The position numbers were made by a program, and so were the translations under genes. A stretch of 57,895 nucleotides of DNA from an uncultured Pelagibacteraceae bacterium (GTDB lineage Bacteria > Pseudomonadota > Alphaproteobacteria > Pelagibacterales > Pelagibacteraceae). Positions within the stretch are counted from its first letter, which is position 1. The number at the start of each line of letters is the position of its first letter. Shown here piece after piece: positions 21,496 to 31,600 of this stretch. Location: contig CACDFC010000004.1 of NCBI GenBank assembly GCA_902552035.1, positions 1 to 57,895 on the forward strand. The letters are read 5' to 3'. The notes under the pieces were generated by a model, which worked only from the letters and a program-made list of their open reading frames with translations, had not been told where the DNA came from and searched no databases.

Positions 21496-21867
21496 ATGAA
21501 AAAATCAAACCCAAATTTAACGTCAGAACAAAAACTAATTTTATTTGAAGAAGGAACTGAAAGACCTGGATCTAGTGAACTAAATAATGAAAAACGAGAA
21601 GGCAGCTATCATTGTGCAAATTGTGGTGTCAAACTTTTTGAGTCAGGGACAAAATATGAAAGTGGTTCAGGTTGGCCATCTTTTTACGAATCTTTGCCTG
21701 ATGTATTTGAAACAAAGACGGATCATATTATAGGATACCCTAGAGTTGAATATCATTGTAAAAATTGTGGAGGTCACCATGGTCATATATTTGATGATGG
21801 GCCAGATCCAACAGGGAAAAGATACTGTAATAATGGCAAATGTTTAGTGTTTAAATCAAAAAAATAA
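21496..21867 (+). CDS. msrB: Peptide-methionine (R)-S-oxide reductase
   Basis: This 123-residue protein is a complete MsrB domain. It has the two zinc CxxC pairs (CANCG, CKNCG), ESGSGWPSFYESL, the HxGHIFDDGP motif, and the catalytic cysteine in RYCNN. It repairs oxidised methionine residues. The catalytic segment is followed by GKCLVF, so a second cysteine lies nearby that could act in resolving. It starts eight bases after the EamA gene. Confidence 0.95.
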   Translation: MKKSNPNLTSEQKLILFEEGTERPGSSELNNEKREGSYHCANCGVKLFESGTKYESGSGWPSFYESLPDVFETKTDHIIGYPRVEYHCKNCGGHHGHIFDDGPDPTGKRYCNNGKCLVFKSKK

Positions 21868-21897
21868 TATAATAATAGAAATTATTAAAAAGTTACA

Positions 21898-21903
21898 TAT
21901 AAT
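21898..21903 (+). promoter_or_regulatory. Candidate -10 box before the inverse-autotransporter gene
   Basis: A perfect TATAAT lies ten bases before the ATG at 21914, in the 46-base gap after msrB. If real, the transcript would be leaderless or nearly so. The -35 region is not recognisable. Confidence 0.25.
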
Positions 21904-21913
21904 CATAAAAAAA

Positions 21914-22783
21914 ATGTTAAAAAAAATAATAGCTATATTTTTTGTTCTAAGCTTAGGCTTAGTTTCAAACTCAAACGCAGAGAGTTTAGATACCAAAATA
22001 AGTGAGTACATTTCAAATCTAATTCCTGGCGAGGGATTAACTGAAACATCTATTAAATTAAATGATAAAGATGAAGATCAGATAAAATTTTCAATTTTAG
22101 GCCTTAGAAATATCCTTGAGGAGGATAATTCAAACTTATTCACGCAATTTAGCTTAAGAACCAAAGAGGTAAATAGTGATGGAAGAATTCATGGTAATTT
22201 AGGTATTGGTTATAGAAAATTAAGTGATGATAATTCACTGATGTATGGTGCAAATACTTTTATTGATGCAGACATATTCGAGGGACACCGGAGATTGGGA
22301 TATGGACTTGAAGCAAAAGCATCGCTATTAGATCTATCTTTAAATCGATACCAAAAGATAACAAATATGAAAAATATTGATGGAACAGCTGAACAAATTC
22401 TTAGTGGCTGGGATTACTATTTAACTACCCAAGTTCCTTATACACCTTGGGCAAAATTTAGTTTCAAAGGTTATAAATGGGAGGGTGAAAAAGCTTCACA
22501 AGACTCAAAAGGAAATAAATATATTTCAGAATTAAATATAAACCCTTCATTACAATTGAACTTATCAATGGATGACTCTTCTCTTCCTGGTGTAGATGAT
22601 GTTTTGGAAGCTGAACTATTATTTGTTTATCCACCTAGAGAAAATATAAGAACGATGGATGAAGGATTATCTGATGTAGCTTTTGAAAAAGAAGACATGC
22701 AAGCAAAATTAAATGAAAAAGTTCGAAGAAATAACGATTTAACTATAGAAATCCAAGGTGCAGTAATTATTACAAGTCAATAA
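21914..22783 (+). CDS. Stand-alone inverse autotransporter-type outer membrane beta-barrel
   Basis: The 289-residue precursor has a signal peptide (cleavage near NSNA-ES, residues 22/23). Residues about 50-160 carry the core pattern of the intimin/invasin beta-domain: an LGLRNIL-like start, LFTQFSLRTK, HGNLGIGYRKLS, YGANTFIDAD and HRRLGYGLEAKASLLDLSLNRY. The remaining strands end near residue 289. In the known family the barrel is followed by a long Ig-like passenger. Here the gene ends with the barrel, and a separate secreted protein starts one base after the stop. I infer a barrel that anchors, assembles or exports a separate partner. Family assignment is by motif reading only. Confidence 0.7.
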   Translation: MLKKIIAIFFVLSLGLVSNSNAESLDTKISEYISNLIPGEGLTETSIKLNDKDEDQIKFSILGLRNILEEDNSNLFTQFSLRTKEVNSDGRIHGNLGIGYRKLSDDNSLMYGANTFIDADIFEGHRRLGYGLEAKASLLDLSLNRYQKITNMKNIDGTAEQILSGWDYYLTTQVPYTPWAKFSFKGYKWEGEKASQDSKGNKYISELNINPSLQLNLSMDDSSLPGVDDVLEAELLFVYPPRENIRTMDEGLSDVAFEKEDMQAKLNEKVRRNNDLTIEIQGAVIITSQ

Positions 22784-22784
22784 T

Positions 22785-23516
22785 ATGAGAAATATTTTTT
22801 TTATAATTTTATTTATCTTAACTTTTTTTAACACAAAATCTTTTGCAATTGAAGCTGAGGCAACAACTTATAAAATTACAATAACAAGAATTGAAATTTG
22901 TGACAGCACCAGTACTGATGCCTCATGTAATAATCCTATACTTTTATATTCTGGTAATTCTGGGCCTATTGATATTGCATCTACTACGGCTGGAGCAACA
23001 GCAGCAGGTTTAGGAGATTTATCAAAAGTTGAATTTGGAAAAACTTATACTTATTTTCAGATTACTTTGGATAGAGCTTTTACAGTTGCTGGCAGTGTTA
23101 CAAGTGGAGCAACAACTTGCCATACTATTGCAAGTTCAACTGGAACCACCAGTAAAAATGGAATAGGAAGCAAAACTTCAGGAGCTGCAGTTGCTGGAAC
23201 TTATTATGCAGGTATTCCAGCTGGTACATCTCATGGAGATGTGATGAATAGCACTACAGCTGGTGATGGAACAGGAACAGACTCAGCAACAGGAACAGTT
23301 GATGCTGGTGATGCTTTTTTTGAGTATAGAGAAGCATTATCGGAACCATTTACTATGGAGGCTGGAAAAATTCCAACAGTTAAAATTGCTTTTGGAACAT
23401 CAACAGCATTGGGATATTTAGAAAAAGCTGGATTAGCAACCGACTGTACTGGAGCCGCTGCTGCAGATCGAGGTTTTTATGCAAACCGACCTGATGTAGT
23501 TCTCACACTTGAGTAA
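22785..23516 (+). CDS. Secreted protein of unknown function, partner of the upstream beta-barrel
   Basis: The 243-residue precursor has a signal peptide (about 1-21, SFA-IEA). The mature part is rich in Thr, Gly, Ala and Ser, with a probable beta-sandwich start (TTYKITITRIEICDS) and a few cysteines (pairs CDSTSTDASC, later TTC and DC) that could form disulfides. It follows the inverse-autotransporter-type barrel by one base, so the two are almost certainly co-transcribed. I do not recognise the family. A surface or periplasmic partner of the barrel is a reasonable guess. The gene ends five bases from the convergent glutaredoxin gene. Confidence 0.75.
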   Translation: MRNIFFIILFILTFFNTKSFAIEAEATTYKITITRIEICDSTSTDASCNNPILLYSGNSGPIDIASTTAGATAAGLGDLSKVEFGKTYTYFQITLDRAFTVAGSVTSGATTCHTIASSTGTTSKNGIGSKTSGAAVAGTYYAGIPAGTSHGDVMNSTTAGDGTGTDSATGTVDAGDAFFEYREALSEPFTMEAGKIPTVKIAFGTSTALGYLEKAGLATDCTGAAAADRGFYANRPDVVLTLE

Positions 23517-23521
23517 TTAAT

Positions 23522-23776
23522 TTACTTTACCAAATCTTGAAGTTTTTTTTCTTTTTCTAAAGCTCTTAATTCTACGTATCCACCTACGTGATGTTCGTCA
23601 AAGAAAATTTGTGGAATTGTCCTTTTACCATTTGATTTTTTAAGCATTATATCTCTTTGCTCTGTGTCCAATGCTATGTTGACTTCCTCATAAGGTATGT
23701 TGTTTCTAACCAACAATCTTTTTGCGGCATCGCAATATGCACACATCGGACCCATATATACGGTAACTTTTTTCAT
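23522..23776 (-). CDS. grxC: Glutaredoxin (GrxC type)
   Basis: This 84-residue dithiol glutaredoxin has the active site CAYC (Cys12-Cys15) in place of the common CPYC, the TIPQIFF cis-proline motif, and GGYVELRALE near the C-terminus, which binds glutathione. It reduces protein and small-molecule disulfides in the cytosol. It is on the minus strand, divergent from pilT across 140 bases, and marks the left border of the pilus region. Confidence 0.92.
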   Translation of the reverse strand: MKKVTVYMGPMCAYCDAAKRLLVRNNIPYEEVNIALDTEQRDIMLKKSNGKRTIPQIFFDEHHVGGYVELRALEKEKKLQDLVK

Positions 23777-23916
23777 TCTTTATATATAAATACTAATTTC
23801 TTATGTTCCAGCAATAAAACTTCAAAAATAGAGATAAATTCAATATTTTTTAAACTATTTTGGGCAAATTCTTTGGTTTATTCATTAAATTTAATGTCTA
23901 TTATATAAATATTAAA

Positions 23917-24930
23917 ATGTTTGAAAAATTAGAAGAATTAGCAAAAAATAACAAAAAAATATCGGATTTTCATATTCGAAGTGGATGGCCTCTCGCTTAT
24001 AGACAAACGGGAGAAATTCATAAAATACCTGAAGTTCAAGTTAAAGCACAAGATTTACAAGATCTTATATCTACAAATTGTAATGAAGTAGAAATGAAAA
24101 GATTTCAGGATACTCATGAATTAGACTCATCCGTCACATTAAGCGGCCTTAGATTTAGAGCAAATTTCTATAAAACCATTCATGGACCTGCAGCTGTATT
24201 AAGAAGAGTTGAAAGTGTTATCCCGACCATGGACCAATTTGATTTACCACCAGTTCTTTACGATATAATTGATATGCACAAAGGTTTAGTTTTAGTCACA
24301 GGTCCAACTGGTTCAGGAAAGTCAACTACACTTGCTGCTATAGTAAACGAAATTAATAAAACAAGAACTGCAAATATAATTACAGTTGAAGACCCAGTTG
24401 AATTTATTCATAAAGACCTAAAGAGCATTGTGTCTCACAGGGAAGTAGGAAAACAAACTCAATCTTTTGCTAGTGCATTAAAAGCCGCATTGAGAGAAGA
24501 TCCAGATGTTATATTAGTAGGTGAGATGCGAGATTTAGAAACAGTTTCACTAGCTTTAACTGCTGCTGAAACAGGACATTTGGTTTTTGGAACGTTGCAT
24601 ACTAGTGGTGCACCAAGCACAATTAATAGAATTATAGACGTATTTCCTCCAGAACAACAAGCACAAATTCGTGCACAAATTTCTACATCATTGAAAATGG
24701 TTGTAACTCAAAGACTTCTTAAAACAAAAGATGGCCAAGGTCGTTGTGGTGCTTTTGAAGTAATGAAATGTACTGCTCCAATTCAAAACTTAATCAGAGA
24801 GTCTAAAATTCACCAAATACCAAGCATCATGCAGACCGCCGTTAAAGAAGGAATGATTACAATGGCAAAATCATTAGAGGAACTTGTTAAGTCAGGTAAA
24901 ATAGATGCTGGTTCAGGAAAAGAAAATTAA
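23917..24930 (+). CDS. pilT: Type IV pilus retraction ATPase PilT
   Basis: I chose the ATG at 23917 because an upstream TTG at 23860 adds a non-conserved stretch; this gives 337 residues. Walker A is GPTGSGKST (129-137), followed by the Asp box (IITVEDPVEFIHKD), Walker B (DPDVILVGEMRD) and the His box (GHLVFGTLHTSGA). The PilT-specific late motif reads PIQNLIRE, close to AIRNLIRE, which separates retraction ATPases from PilB. PilT depolymerises pilin to retract the fibre. The last codons overlap the start of the next pilin-like gene, so a pilus operon begins here. Confidence 0.92.
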   Translation: MFEKLEELAKNNKKISDFHIRSGWPLAYRQTGEIHKIPEVQVKAQDLQDLISTNCNEVEMKRFQDTHELDSSVTLSGLRFRANFYKTIHGPAAVLRRVESVIPTMDQFDLPPVLYDIIDMHKGLVLVTGPTGSGKSTTLAAIVNEINKTRTANIITVEDPVEFIHKDLKSIVSHREVGKQTQSFASALKAALREDPDVILVGEMRDLETVSLALTAAETGHLVFGTLHTSGAPSTINRIIDVFPPEQQAQIRAQISTSLKMVVTQRLLKTKDGQGRCGAFEVMKCTAPIQNLIRESKIHQIPSIMQTAVKEGMITMAKSLEELVKSGKIDAGSGKEN

Positions 24931-25570
24931 AGGATTTTCCCTTCTGGAAATTCTGGTGACCCTTTGTCTTGTAGGGATAGTATCTGCCTTAGCTTACAAA
25001 CCAATTACAGACTGGAATAAGCAAAGAGAGGTAGACAATTCTGCTATAAAAGTTAAGACTTTATTTACAAATATAAATGCACAAGTTCAAAGAGGTCTTT
25101 ATGGTTTTGTGCAAATCTATGTTAAAAAAAATAAAGATAGTTTGCTTATTGCTTCAAGAGGGATGAATACAAGTACTCTTGCACAGAAAATTAATACTGA
25201 TTCAGAATTTGGTAAAATAGACAAAAGATGTAAAATTAGCGGAGACTATTGGGATGACGATGGTTTAGTTGATCGAAAACCAGAGGTATCGAAATTAACA
25301 CTAGATAATGTAGTAACAAGTTTTTCGGGAGAAGCTGCCGTTTGCTTTTCCAAAGACGGAAGATGGTTTAGTGCAGATGAAAATTTTATATCTGGTACTG
25401 ATCCAGTTTATGGTATGTTTATATGTGAACAATCAGCAATGTCATGTACTGACGATAGTGGAGAAATTAAAGAAAATGTTCAGTATTTGTACGAGGTTAA
25501 TTGGACTAGATTTGGAAATATTAATTTAGAAAAATATGATGGAAACAAAGATAAATGGATTTCTAGATAG
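24905..25570 (+). CDS. Minor pseudopilin, FimT/GspH-like
   Basis: The 221-residue protein has a 10-residue basic leader and the prepilin cleavage motif KG-FSLLEILV with Glu+5, followed by the hydrophobic assembly helix (VTLCLVGIVSALAYKPI). The remainder is a globular head with cysteines in pairs (CEQSAMSC). Minor pilins of this type prime pilus assembly and sit at the fibre tip. Order in the operon (pilT, this gene, PilV-, PilW-, PilX-like, PilY1) matches the fimU-pilV-pilW-pilX-pilY1 arrangement, so FimU/FimT is the natural counterpart. It overlaps pilT by 26 bases. Confidence 0.8.
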   Translation: MLVQEKKIKGFSLLEILVTLCLVGIVSALAYKPITDWNKQREVDNSAIKVKTLFTNINAQVQRGLYGFVQIYVKKNKDSLLIASRGMNTSTLAQKINTDSEFGKIDKRCKISGDYWDDDGLVDRKPEVSKLTLDNVVTSFSGEAAVCFSKDGRWFSADENFISGTDPVYGMFICEQSAMSCTDDSGEIKENVQYLYEVNWTRFGNINLEKYDGNKDKWISR

Positions 25571-26324
25571 AAATCAAAATCAAAAAGGTTTGAGTATCAT
25601 TGAAGCCTTAGTATCAAGCGTAATAGTTGGTATTGGCTTTGTTGCGATATTTCAAATGGTTAATTATTCAGTCAATTCTATAAATGTTTCTGGAGAAAGA
25701 ACAAAAGCTACTTATTTAGTCAGCATGATTGCAGAAGGCATGGTAGGTTATAGAGACTCTGTTGGAGGTATTTCAAAGGAAGATGAAGGAAACGTAATAT
25801 ATATAGATGGCCAACCACATTTAAAAAAAATAGGTTCAGATCCGGATAAATGTAAAAAGTTTGCTGAATATTATAAGGACCTTGGAACAGGTGACGATGG
25901 TTGTGGTGGTGGGCCTGATACTGAAATAGAAAAAATCAATATAAGCAAATGTGCTGATAAAGACGAGATAGAACGAGCTGGGTATCAAGAGTTTTACAAT
26001 GAGGACGATCCTTATAATTCAGGACTTGGACACGCTGCGGGAAACAAAATAAATAAATGGAAAATTATTCTAGACGAAGATCAAGTTCTTAAGTGTAAGA
26101 GCGCTGATGTTCAGAGAAATACAAAAGACTTTAAAACTATAAAAATGTTCGAGCAATGTGCTTGGAGTGGTACAGGCTATGCATGTGACTTAAAAAATTC
26201 AAATGTTTTGGATTCTGCGATGTATTTAGGTCGAATACAAATAAACTTAAACGGCGGTAAAAAAAGAAAATATCTTTATTTTCAAGCAGATTTCAGGCCT
26301 AAAATGAATGATGGTGGAGGATAA
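25536..26324 (+). CDS. pilV: Minor pseudopilin, PilV-like
   Basis: The 262-residue protein has a leader ending NQKG and the mature start LSIIEALVSSVIVGIGFVA. The LSIIEALV core and position-5 Glu are the PilV form of the class III signal. The soluble head is acidic and carries several cysteines. It overlaps the upstream pilin-like gene by 35 bases. Tandem ATG codons at 25536 and 25539 make the exact start uncertain by one residue. Second gene of the minor pilin set. Confidence 0.78.
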   Translation: MMETKINGFLDRNQNQKGLSIIEALVSSVIVGIGFVAIFQMVNYSVNSINVSGERTKATYLVSMIAEGMVGYRDSVGGISKEDEGNVIYIDGQPHLKKIGSDPDKCKKFAEYYKDLGTGDDGCGGGPDTEIEKINISKCADKDEIERAGYQEFYNEDDPYNSGLGHAAGNKINKWKIILDEDQVLKCKSADVQRNTKDFKTIKMFEQCAWSGTGYACDLKNSNVLDSAMYLGRIQINLNGGKKRKYLYFQADFRPKMNDGGG

Positions 26325-27296
26325 TTGAATAAATTAAGTAAAATTTCTGGAATAACACTTGTTGAGATGCTGATTGGAGTTGTTGTGTCTTCCATAATGA
26401 TAGCAGCAATGTATACGAGTTATACAGTTATAAATAATTCTTACTCGAGAGTGACGGATGTAGCAGCAATAAGCCGTTCTGGCCATGATATTGTTTCAAT
26501 GATGATGAGAGATATCAGGATGGCTGGGTTTAAGTATTATTATGGATACAATGCAGAAAATGAAGCATTACCTTTTGATCAAAGAATTCCAAGACAAGAT
26601 AACCTCAATTTTATTGCAGGTGATACTGATTCAACAAAGGAAAAAAGTCATGCACCTATTGTTATTTATAGAAACAAATTAAATTATGCTGCTGGCGATG
26701 TTGGGTCCCCACCTTCAGGTTATGACAGTACTACTGATGAAGACGCAAAATGGAATATTCGAGGAAGTGAAGAGGACGTATGTTGTGACCGTATCCATAT
26801 TGTCTACGGTGATTTTAATGCGGAAGACGACCAACCTTATAAAAAGTATAGGATTACTTATTATGCCAAACCTCTTTCAAGGAATGGTGATAAATATTAT
26901 GGTGTCTTTAGATCACAAGAATCTTGGATACATGATCCTGATGATGGTCCTGATTATGGAAAATGGACATCCAAAGCAAATGAATGCAGTGGAGATTGCT
27001 ATACAGGTGAATTGGTTAGGGAATATCTAACTGATATGTCTTTTGTTGCTTTTGGAAAATATGGAGAGGTAATTAACGCTGATCCTGAAGCCAATCCAGA
27101 AAAAATTTTTGATATACGATCTGTTGATGTAAGTATGACTTTTAGGTCACCAAGTAAAAAAGGTTTCTTTACTAAAACAGGTGGAAATAGAATTATAAAA
27201 TCTTTGGGTAGAAAAGTTTCTACTTATACTGATAAATTTTTTAGAGATACTGTTTTCGTTACAGTTCATACTCGAAATATTGGAGGATTTTTATAA
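26325..27296 (+). CDS. pilW: Minor pseudopilin, PilW-like
   Basis: The 323-residue protein starts with TTG directly after the pilV-like stop. The leader ends KISG, with the mature start ITLVEMLIGVVVSSIMIAAMYTSY. ITLVEMLIG is the characteristic PilW N-terminus. The head has cysteine pairs (VCCD, CSGDC). PilW-type subunits are the larger tip pilins that connect PilX and PilY1 to the fibre. It is co-transcribed with its neighbours. Confidence 0.78.
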   Translation: MNKLSKISGITLVEMLIGVVVSSIMIAAMYTSYTVINNSYSRVTDVAAISRSGHDIVSMMMRDIRMAGFKYYYGYNAENEALPFDQRIPRQDNLNFIAGDTDSTKEKSHAPIVIYRNKLNYAAGDVGSPPSGYDSTTDEDAKWNIRGSEEDVCCDRIHIVYGDFNAEDDQPYKKYRITYYAKPLSRNGDKYYGVFRSQESWIHDPDDGPDYGKWTSKANECSGDCYTGELVREYLTDMSFVAFGKYGEVINADPEANPEKIFDIRSVDVSMTFRSPSKKGFFTKTGGNRIIKSLGRKVSTYTDKFFRDTVFVTVHTRNIGGFL

Positions 27297-27299
27297 GCT

Positions 27300-28142
27300 A
27301 TGAATAGAAACGAAGAAAAAGGCTTTGCATTAGTGCTCTCATTAATTCTTTTAATTACAATGTCATTGATGGGAGGATCCTTGATAGTTATATCCTCAGG
27401 TGATCATCAAAATAATAATAGCAGCGATCAATATCAGCAAGCCTTTTATGTTGCAGAAACTGGATTGATGCAAGGTGAAAAATGGGTAATAGACAATTAT
27501 CTTGGACACTGGATAAACACAATCCCATCAGCAGATGCAGCGTTGACCCAAGGTGAAGATGAAACTGATGACGAATTCAATGCAAGAAAAGAACAATACA
27601 CAGAGGCAAGTGCTACTTATCATAGATACTCAAACAGCATGTACAGACACTCGTTTAATAGAGGACCAGCAAGAAACGATACTGAAATTACTGAAGATAA
27701 TAAAAGTGTATGCATGAAAAGTTTTAGAAATTTAAGTACAGCTGATACAATTCAAATTGCAGGTGGAGGTACATTACCAAAATCAGATAATTTCATAAAT
27801 ATAGTTGGACCAATTTTATTATCTGACGGTCCTTATACGAGTAGTGAAAATTTTATTACTACCCACTTGAGTGATACAGAGGACGAGGAAATCGCAGAAA
27901 AAGAGGTAAAACACCTAAGACGTTTTGAATATGAATTTTTTGTAATGAACGTTGGTAATGCAGCTTATAGAGCTGAAGGTTCAAGCATTGCTACAAATAC
28001 TAGTAATGTTGACGCTCAAGGGACAGCTTATAAAATATATGCTTGTGGAATTTTTTATGGAAAAGGCGATGATGATAATCCTAATGATGGAAATGTACAA
28101 TTGATAATACCATTGGAAAATCTTATAGTGATGCCAAATTAA
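27300..28142 (+). CDS. pilX: PilX-like pilus assembly protein
   Basis: The 280-residue protein opens NRNEEKGFALVLSLILLITMSLMG, the PilX N-terminal pattern (GFALVLSL with no Glu+5), followed by the QAFYVAETGL motif that marks PilX/PilX_N domains. The rest is an acidic, glycine- and asparagine-containing head. PilX subunits belong to the tip priming complex and associate with PilY1. It lies three bases after the pilW-like gene. Confidence 0.8.
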   Translation: MNRNEEKGFALVLSLILLITMSLMGGSLIVISSGDHQNNNSSDQYQQAFYVAETGLMQGEKWVIDNYLGHWINTIPSADAALTQGEDETDDEFNARKEQYTEASATYHRYSNSMYRHSFNRGPARNDTEITEDNKSVCMKSFRNLSTADTIQIAGGGTLPKSDNFINIVGPILLSDGPYTSSENFITTHLSDTEDEEIAEKEVKHLRRFEYEFFVMNVGNAAYRAEGSSIATNTSNVDAQGTAYKIYACGIFYGKGDDDNPNDGNVQLIIPLENLIVMPN

Positions 28143-28145
28143 AAT

Positions 28146-28679
28146 ATGAGAAAAATTATAATAACTTTTTTTGTCTCTTTAAGTTTTTTACTTACAAGTT
28201 TTGCATATTCAGAGGAATGTGATTTTGGATATAACTTTGGTGAAAGTTTCACTGAAGTTACTGACGTATTTGGAGAAATCGATAGTGACCACATCGAAAA
28301 GATAATTGAAGAGAACTTAAGTCAAGAGATAAAGCATTTGTCGTTTAAAGAAATTGATTTTAAAATATTATGTCCTGATATGGGTTTAGATTTAGCAAAA
28401 GTAAGAATTTATTCATTAGGAAATGATCAGGTTGGTGCAATTGAGGTACTATCGAATAGTCATATTTCAGAAATGAAAGATGAAACGCAGTTTATTTCTA
28501 CTTATATTTTAAAAAATTATGAAGATAAAATTGAAATAATCAAAGATCCAGAGTGGTTAGGTGGTATAAGCTGGGAAGCTAATAACAAAAAATTTTACTA
28601 TAATAGAATTTTAAAATTTAAAAAATTAATAGTCGAGGATCTTTTAATTACAACTAATGATTTTAGGAAGTATTTTTAA
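28146..28679 (+). CDS. Exported protein of unknown function between PilX-like and PilY1 genes
   Basis: The 177-residue precursor has a clear signal peptide (about 1-22, TSFAYS-EE). The mature protein is acidic with few cysteines (one near the N-terminus, one in ILCPDMG) and no recognised motif. It starts three bases after the pilX-like stop and ends three bases before the PilY1 gene, so it is almost certainly part of the minor pilin operon. It may be a lineage-specific tip component or an assembly chaperone for PilY1; nothing in the sequence decides this. Confidence 0.7.
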   Translation: MRKIIITFFVSLSFLLTSFAYSEECDFGYNFGESFTEVTDVFGEIDSDHIEKIIEENLSQEIKHLSFKEIDFKILCPDMGLDLAKVRIYSLGNDQVGAIEVLSNSHISEMKDETQFISTYILKNYEDKIEIIKDPEWLGGISWEANNKKFYYNRILKFKKLIVEDLLITTNDFRKYF

Positions 28680-28682
28680 ATT

Positions 28683-31600
28683 ATGATTAAAGGTGTTATT
28701 AAAATTTTAGTAATTAAGTTTTTTTTAGTACTTACATTATTCAGTCATAATGCAAATTCTAAAACTTTACCTCCTGGATCAGGCGCAGGGGATGTTAAAG
28801 CAAATATTTTAATTCTCCTAGATACCTCTTTAAGTATGACAAATAAACCTTTTGGTGGAGCAGCTATTTTTTATCCTGGAGATGTAGTTTTGCTTGATAG
28901 TGGAGATGTGCTGGTAGGGCAAACAGGTGGTGCTGGAATTGTAAAATTTACATACGATACTGAAGATTTTGATCAGGAATTTGCTGGGGGAGATAGATTG
29001 TATATGGGTACCAATTCTATGCGTTGTACACTCGAAACTCCAAAACAAGATACAAGAATAAGAACAGTTGGTTCAATGGATATTTCAAAAGATGTCAACG
29101 GTATGGGTACTGATGAAGTAATTTATGCTGTAGCAAATGCTTTACAAAGAGTAGTTGCTATTGATGCTGATGGAAACTGCGTTGAAATTATTGACCATGT
29201 TCAATTAGGAAGATCAGATATGGGTAATTTTGGTTACATTCATCCTCATTCTTTAGATATAAGAACAATTCTAGATGAAGACCATTTAATAGTCACAGGT
29301 ACAGATGAAATTTGTACTAGAGAAAGAAGATGGAGAAGAAGAACATTTTGTGCATCTCATAATTATGAACCGTTTTGGTTTTCAAGAAATTTAACAACTG
29401 GTGTTGAAAAAAAATGTACAATAAGGTCAAATGATGACAACCTTTTATCTACCTTAATAAAGGACAGTCCATCTATAGCTTTAGATAACGGTAGCAATCT
29501 TTATTTTTCTTATAATTCAAGAATTTATAAATATCCAATTACAAAAGATGCTGATGGAGTTTATTGTCCCGCTGATAGACAAAATATTAGTACTTTTAGT
29601 GACCGTACAGGTAGCAATGAATTTAATCCTCCAAGTCAAATTGATATTGACCCTCAAGATGCCACCAAAATGTATGCTACAAGTGCTAATGATCATACAA
29701 TTCAACTGCTCGATATAAACGAAACATTTATAAAAGAGGTTGCAACTGTTGGAACCCGTAGTACTGAAGCTACAACATCTAATGACACAATAAATATGAC
29801 TTCACCAAGTGCACTTTTTGTGTCCAATAATAGAGCTTGGATAGGTGGCAATAAAGTTTCAATTCAAGAATTTGATATTACAACAGGTAATAGTTTTACA
29901 TGGGTAGATGAAATGGGAACCTCTAGAGTAAGTAGGGCAATCGGAGCTCGAAATGCAATTACTGCAGTGGTTAGTGATAGTGCTTTAACTAGTGGTGCAT
30001 ATTTTGGTTATGGTTTTTGGAATGGTGGAATTAAATCAAGAGAAGGGAGAGGAGCAAGAGGAAGATGGTGTAGGGAATGCGAATATACGTGCCATAGAGA
30101 AGGACCGAGAAGACCAGGTTGGAAAAGGTGGTGGGACTTTAATCCTAACTGTAATTATTATAGAGGTTGGGATGGAGTTCATCCAAGCGGTCAATCTAAA
30201 ATGTGTAATTGGCACTCTTGTATTCCTGTGGGAGTAGGTCCTGATACCTCAGACGATATAATACGATGGGTAAGAGCTTCTACAGATAGATTACAGTTTG
30301 GTACAGATGCAGGTGCGTTTTCTCAATTGGCATCGGAATATTATAATGACCCTAAAGTAGACATCGTTGATGAGGACAGTGATTGTCAATTAAATTACGT
30401 AATTTTAATAGGTGATGGACAATGGAGTCACCATGATAATGCGGTGACAATGATTAGAAATCTAAGAACGGGACCAAAAAAAGTTAAAACTATTGTATTT
30501 GCTTACGGTGGAGGAATAAAAGGATACGCTGATGATAATTTTAAAGCTATGGCAAAAGCTGGGAGTTGTGATGACGATAATTTTGGAACACCTCAAGCTA
30601 GTGACGAATGCCGTCAAAGGATTATAGCTGAAAGTCCAGCAGACCTTGTTACAAAACTTAAGAGTGAGGTAGAAAGAATAATAGCAAGCAGATTATCATT
30701 TACTGCTCCGTCAATTACAGCTTCAATACAAGAGGGTGGCAATCTTTATCAAGCTCAGTTTGAATACAAAAAACATGGTGAGTGGATAGGTCATTTAGTC
30801 AGAAAAAGAATAGATGCACAAGGAAATGTTAACCATACTCCTGTTTGGGATGCAGCAGACGAGGTTAAAGCACAGAGTTTGGATGACAGAAGAAAAATTT
30901 GGACTGCCTTAGATGGTGTGAATTACTGGGAAGGTGATGAAAAATATAATAATTTTAGAGTGCACGCTTCAACCACATCTAAAATAAACGGCTTGTTTCA
31001 ATTATCTGGGATGTCAGTTGCAGATTATCATAACAAAGATTCAGCATGTGCTTCAGATGATAATGGTGTGAGATTAAGCGATACCATTCTTGATGAAAGA
31101 GGTATCGAAAATGGTAATGGGGACGACATAAAAGGCCTTATCAATTTTGTTAGAGGAAAAGATTATTTTATTTATAGTGGAGATTGTGCTACTAAAAATG
31201 AACCTAGATTTTCTGTTCTTGGTGACATTTATCACTCTCAAGTAGTTGAAGTTGGGGAACCAAGTGCAAATACTCTTTATACAAATACAAAACAAGAAGC
31301 ATATTACAGGGCAAAAAATGGATACAATATATGGGCTGCATCTAAAGCAAATAGAAAAAAAACACTATACGTTGGAGCAAATGATGGAATGCTACATGCA
31401 TTCGATGCAGATACAGGACAAGAACGTTGGGGTTTTGTACCTCCATTTATTGCTGGCAGGTTACCAGAATTAGTTAACGCATCTCTTGATGGACTGGGAG
31501 GTGGTTTGTCAAAGAAAGGTGGAACTAATGCAATTTTTGCCGTCGATGGATCACCAGTGGTACACGATATGTATATAAAAGGAATAAATGCTGACACTGG

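Noticed and set aside
25536..25570. Overlap of two pilin-like frames as a possible frameshift
   Set aside because: Both frames have complete prepilin signals and separate heads, so these are two genes with a short overlap, not one broken gene.
29992..30237. Gly/Glu-rich alternate-frame ORF inside the PilY1 gene
   Set aside because: It lies wholly inside a well-supported 1609-codon gene and has no signal of its own.
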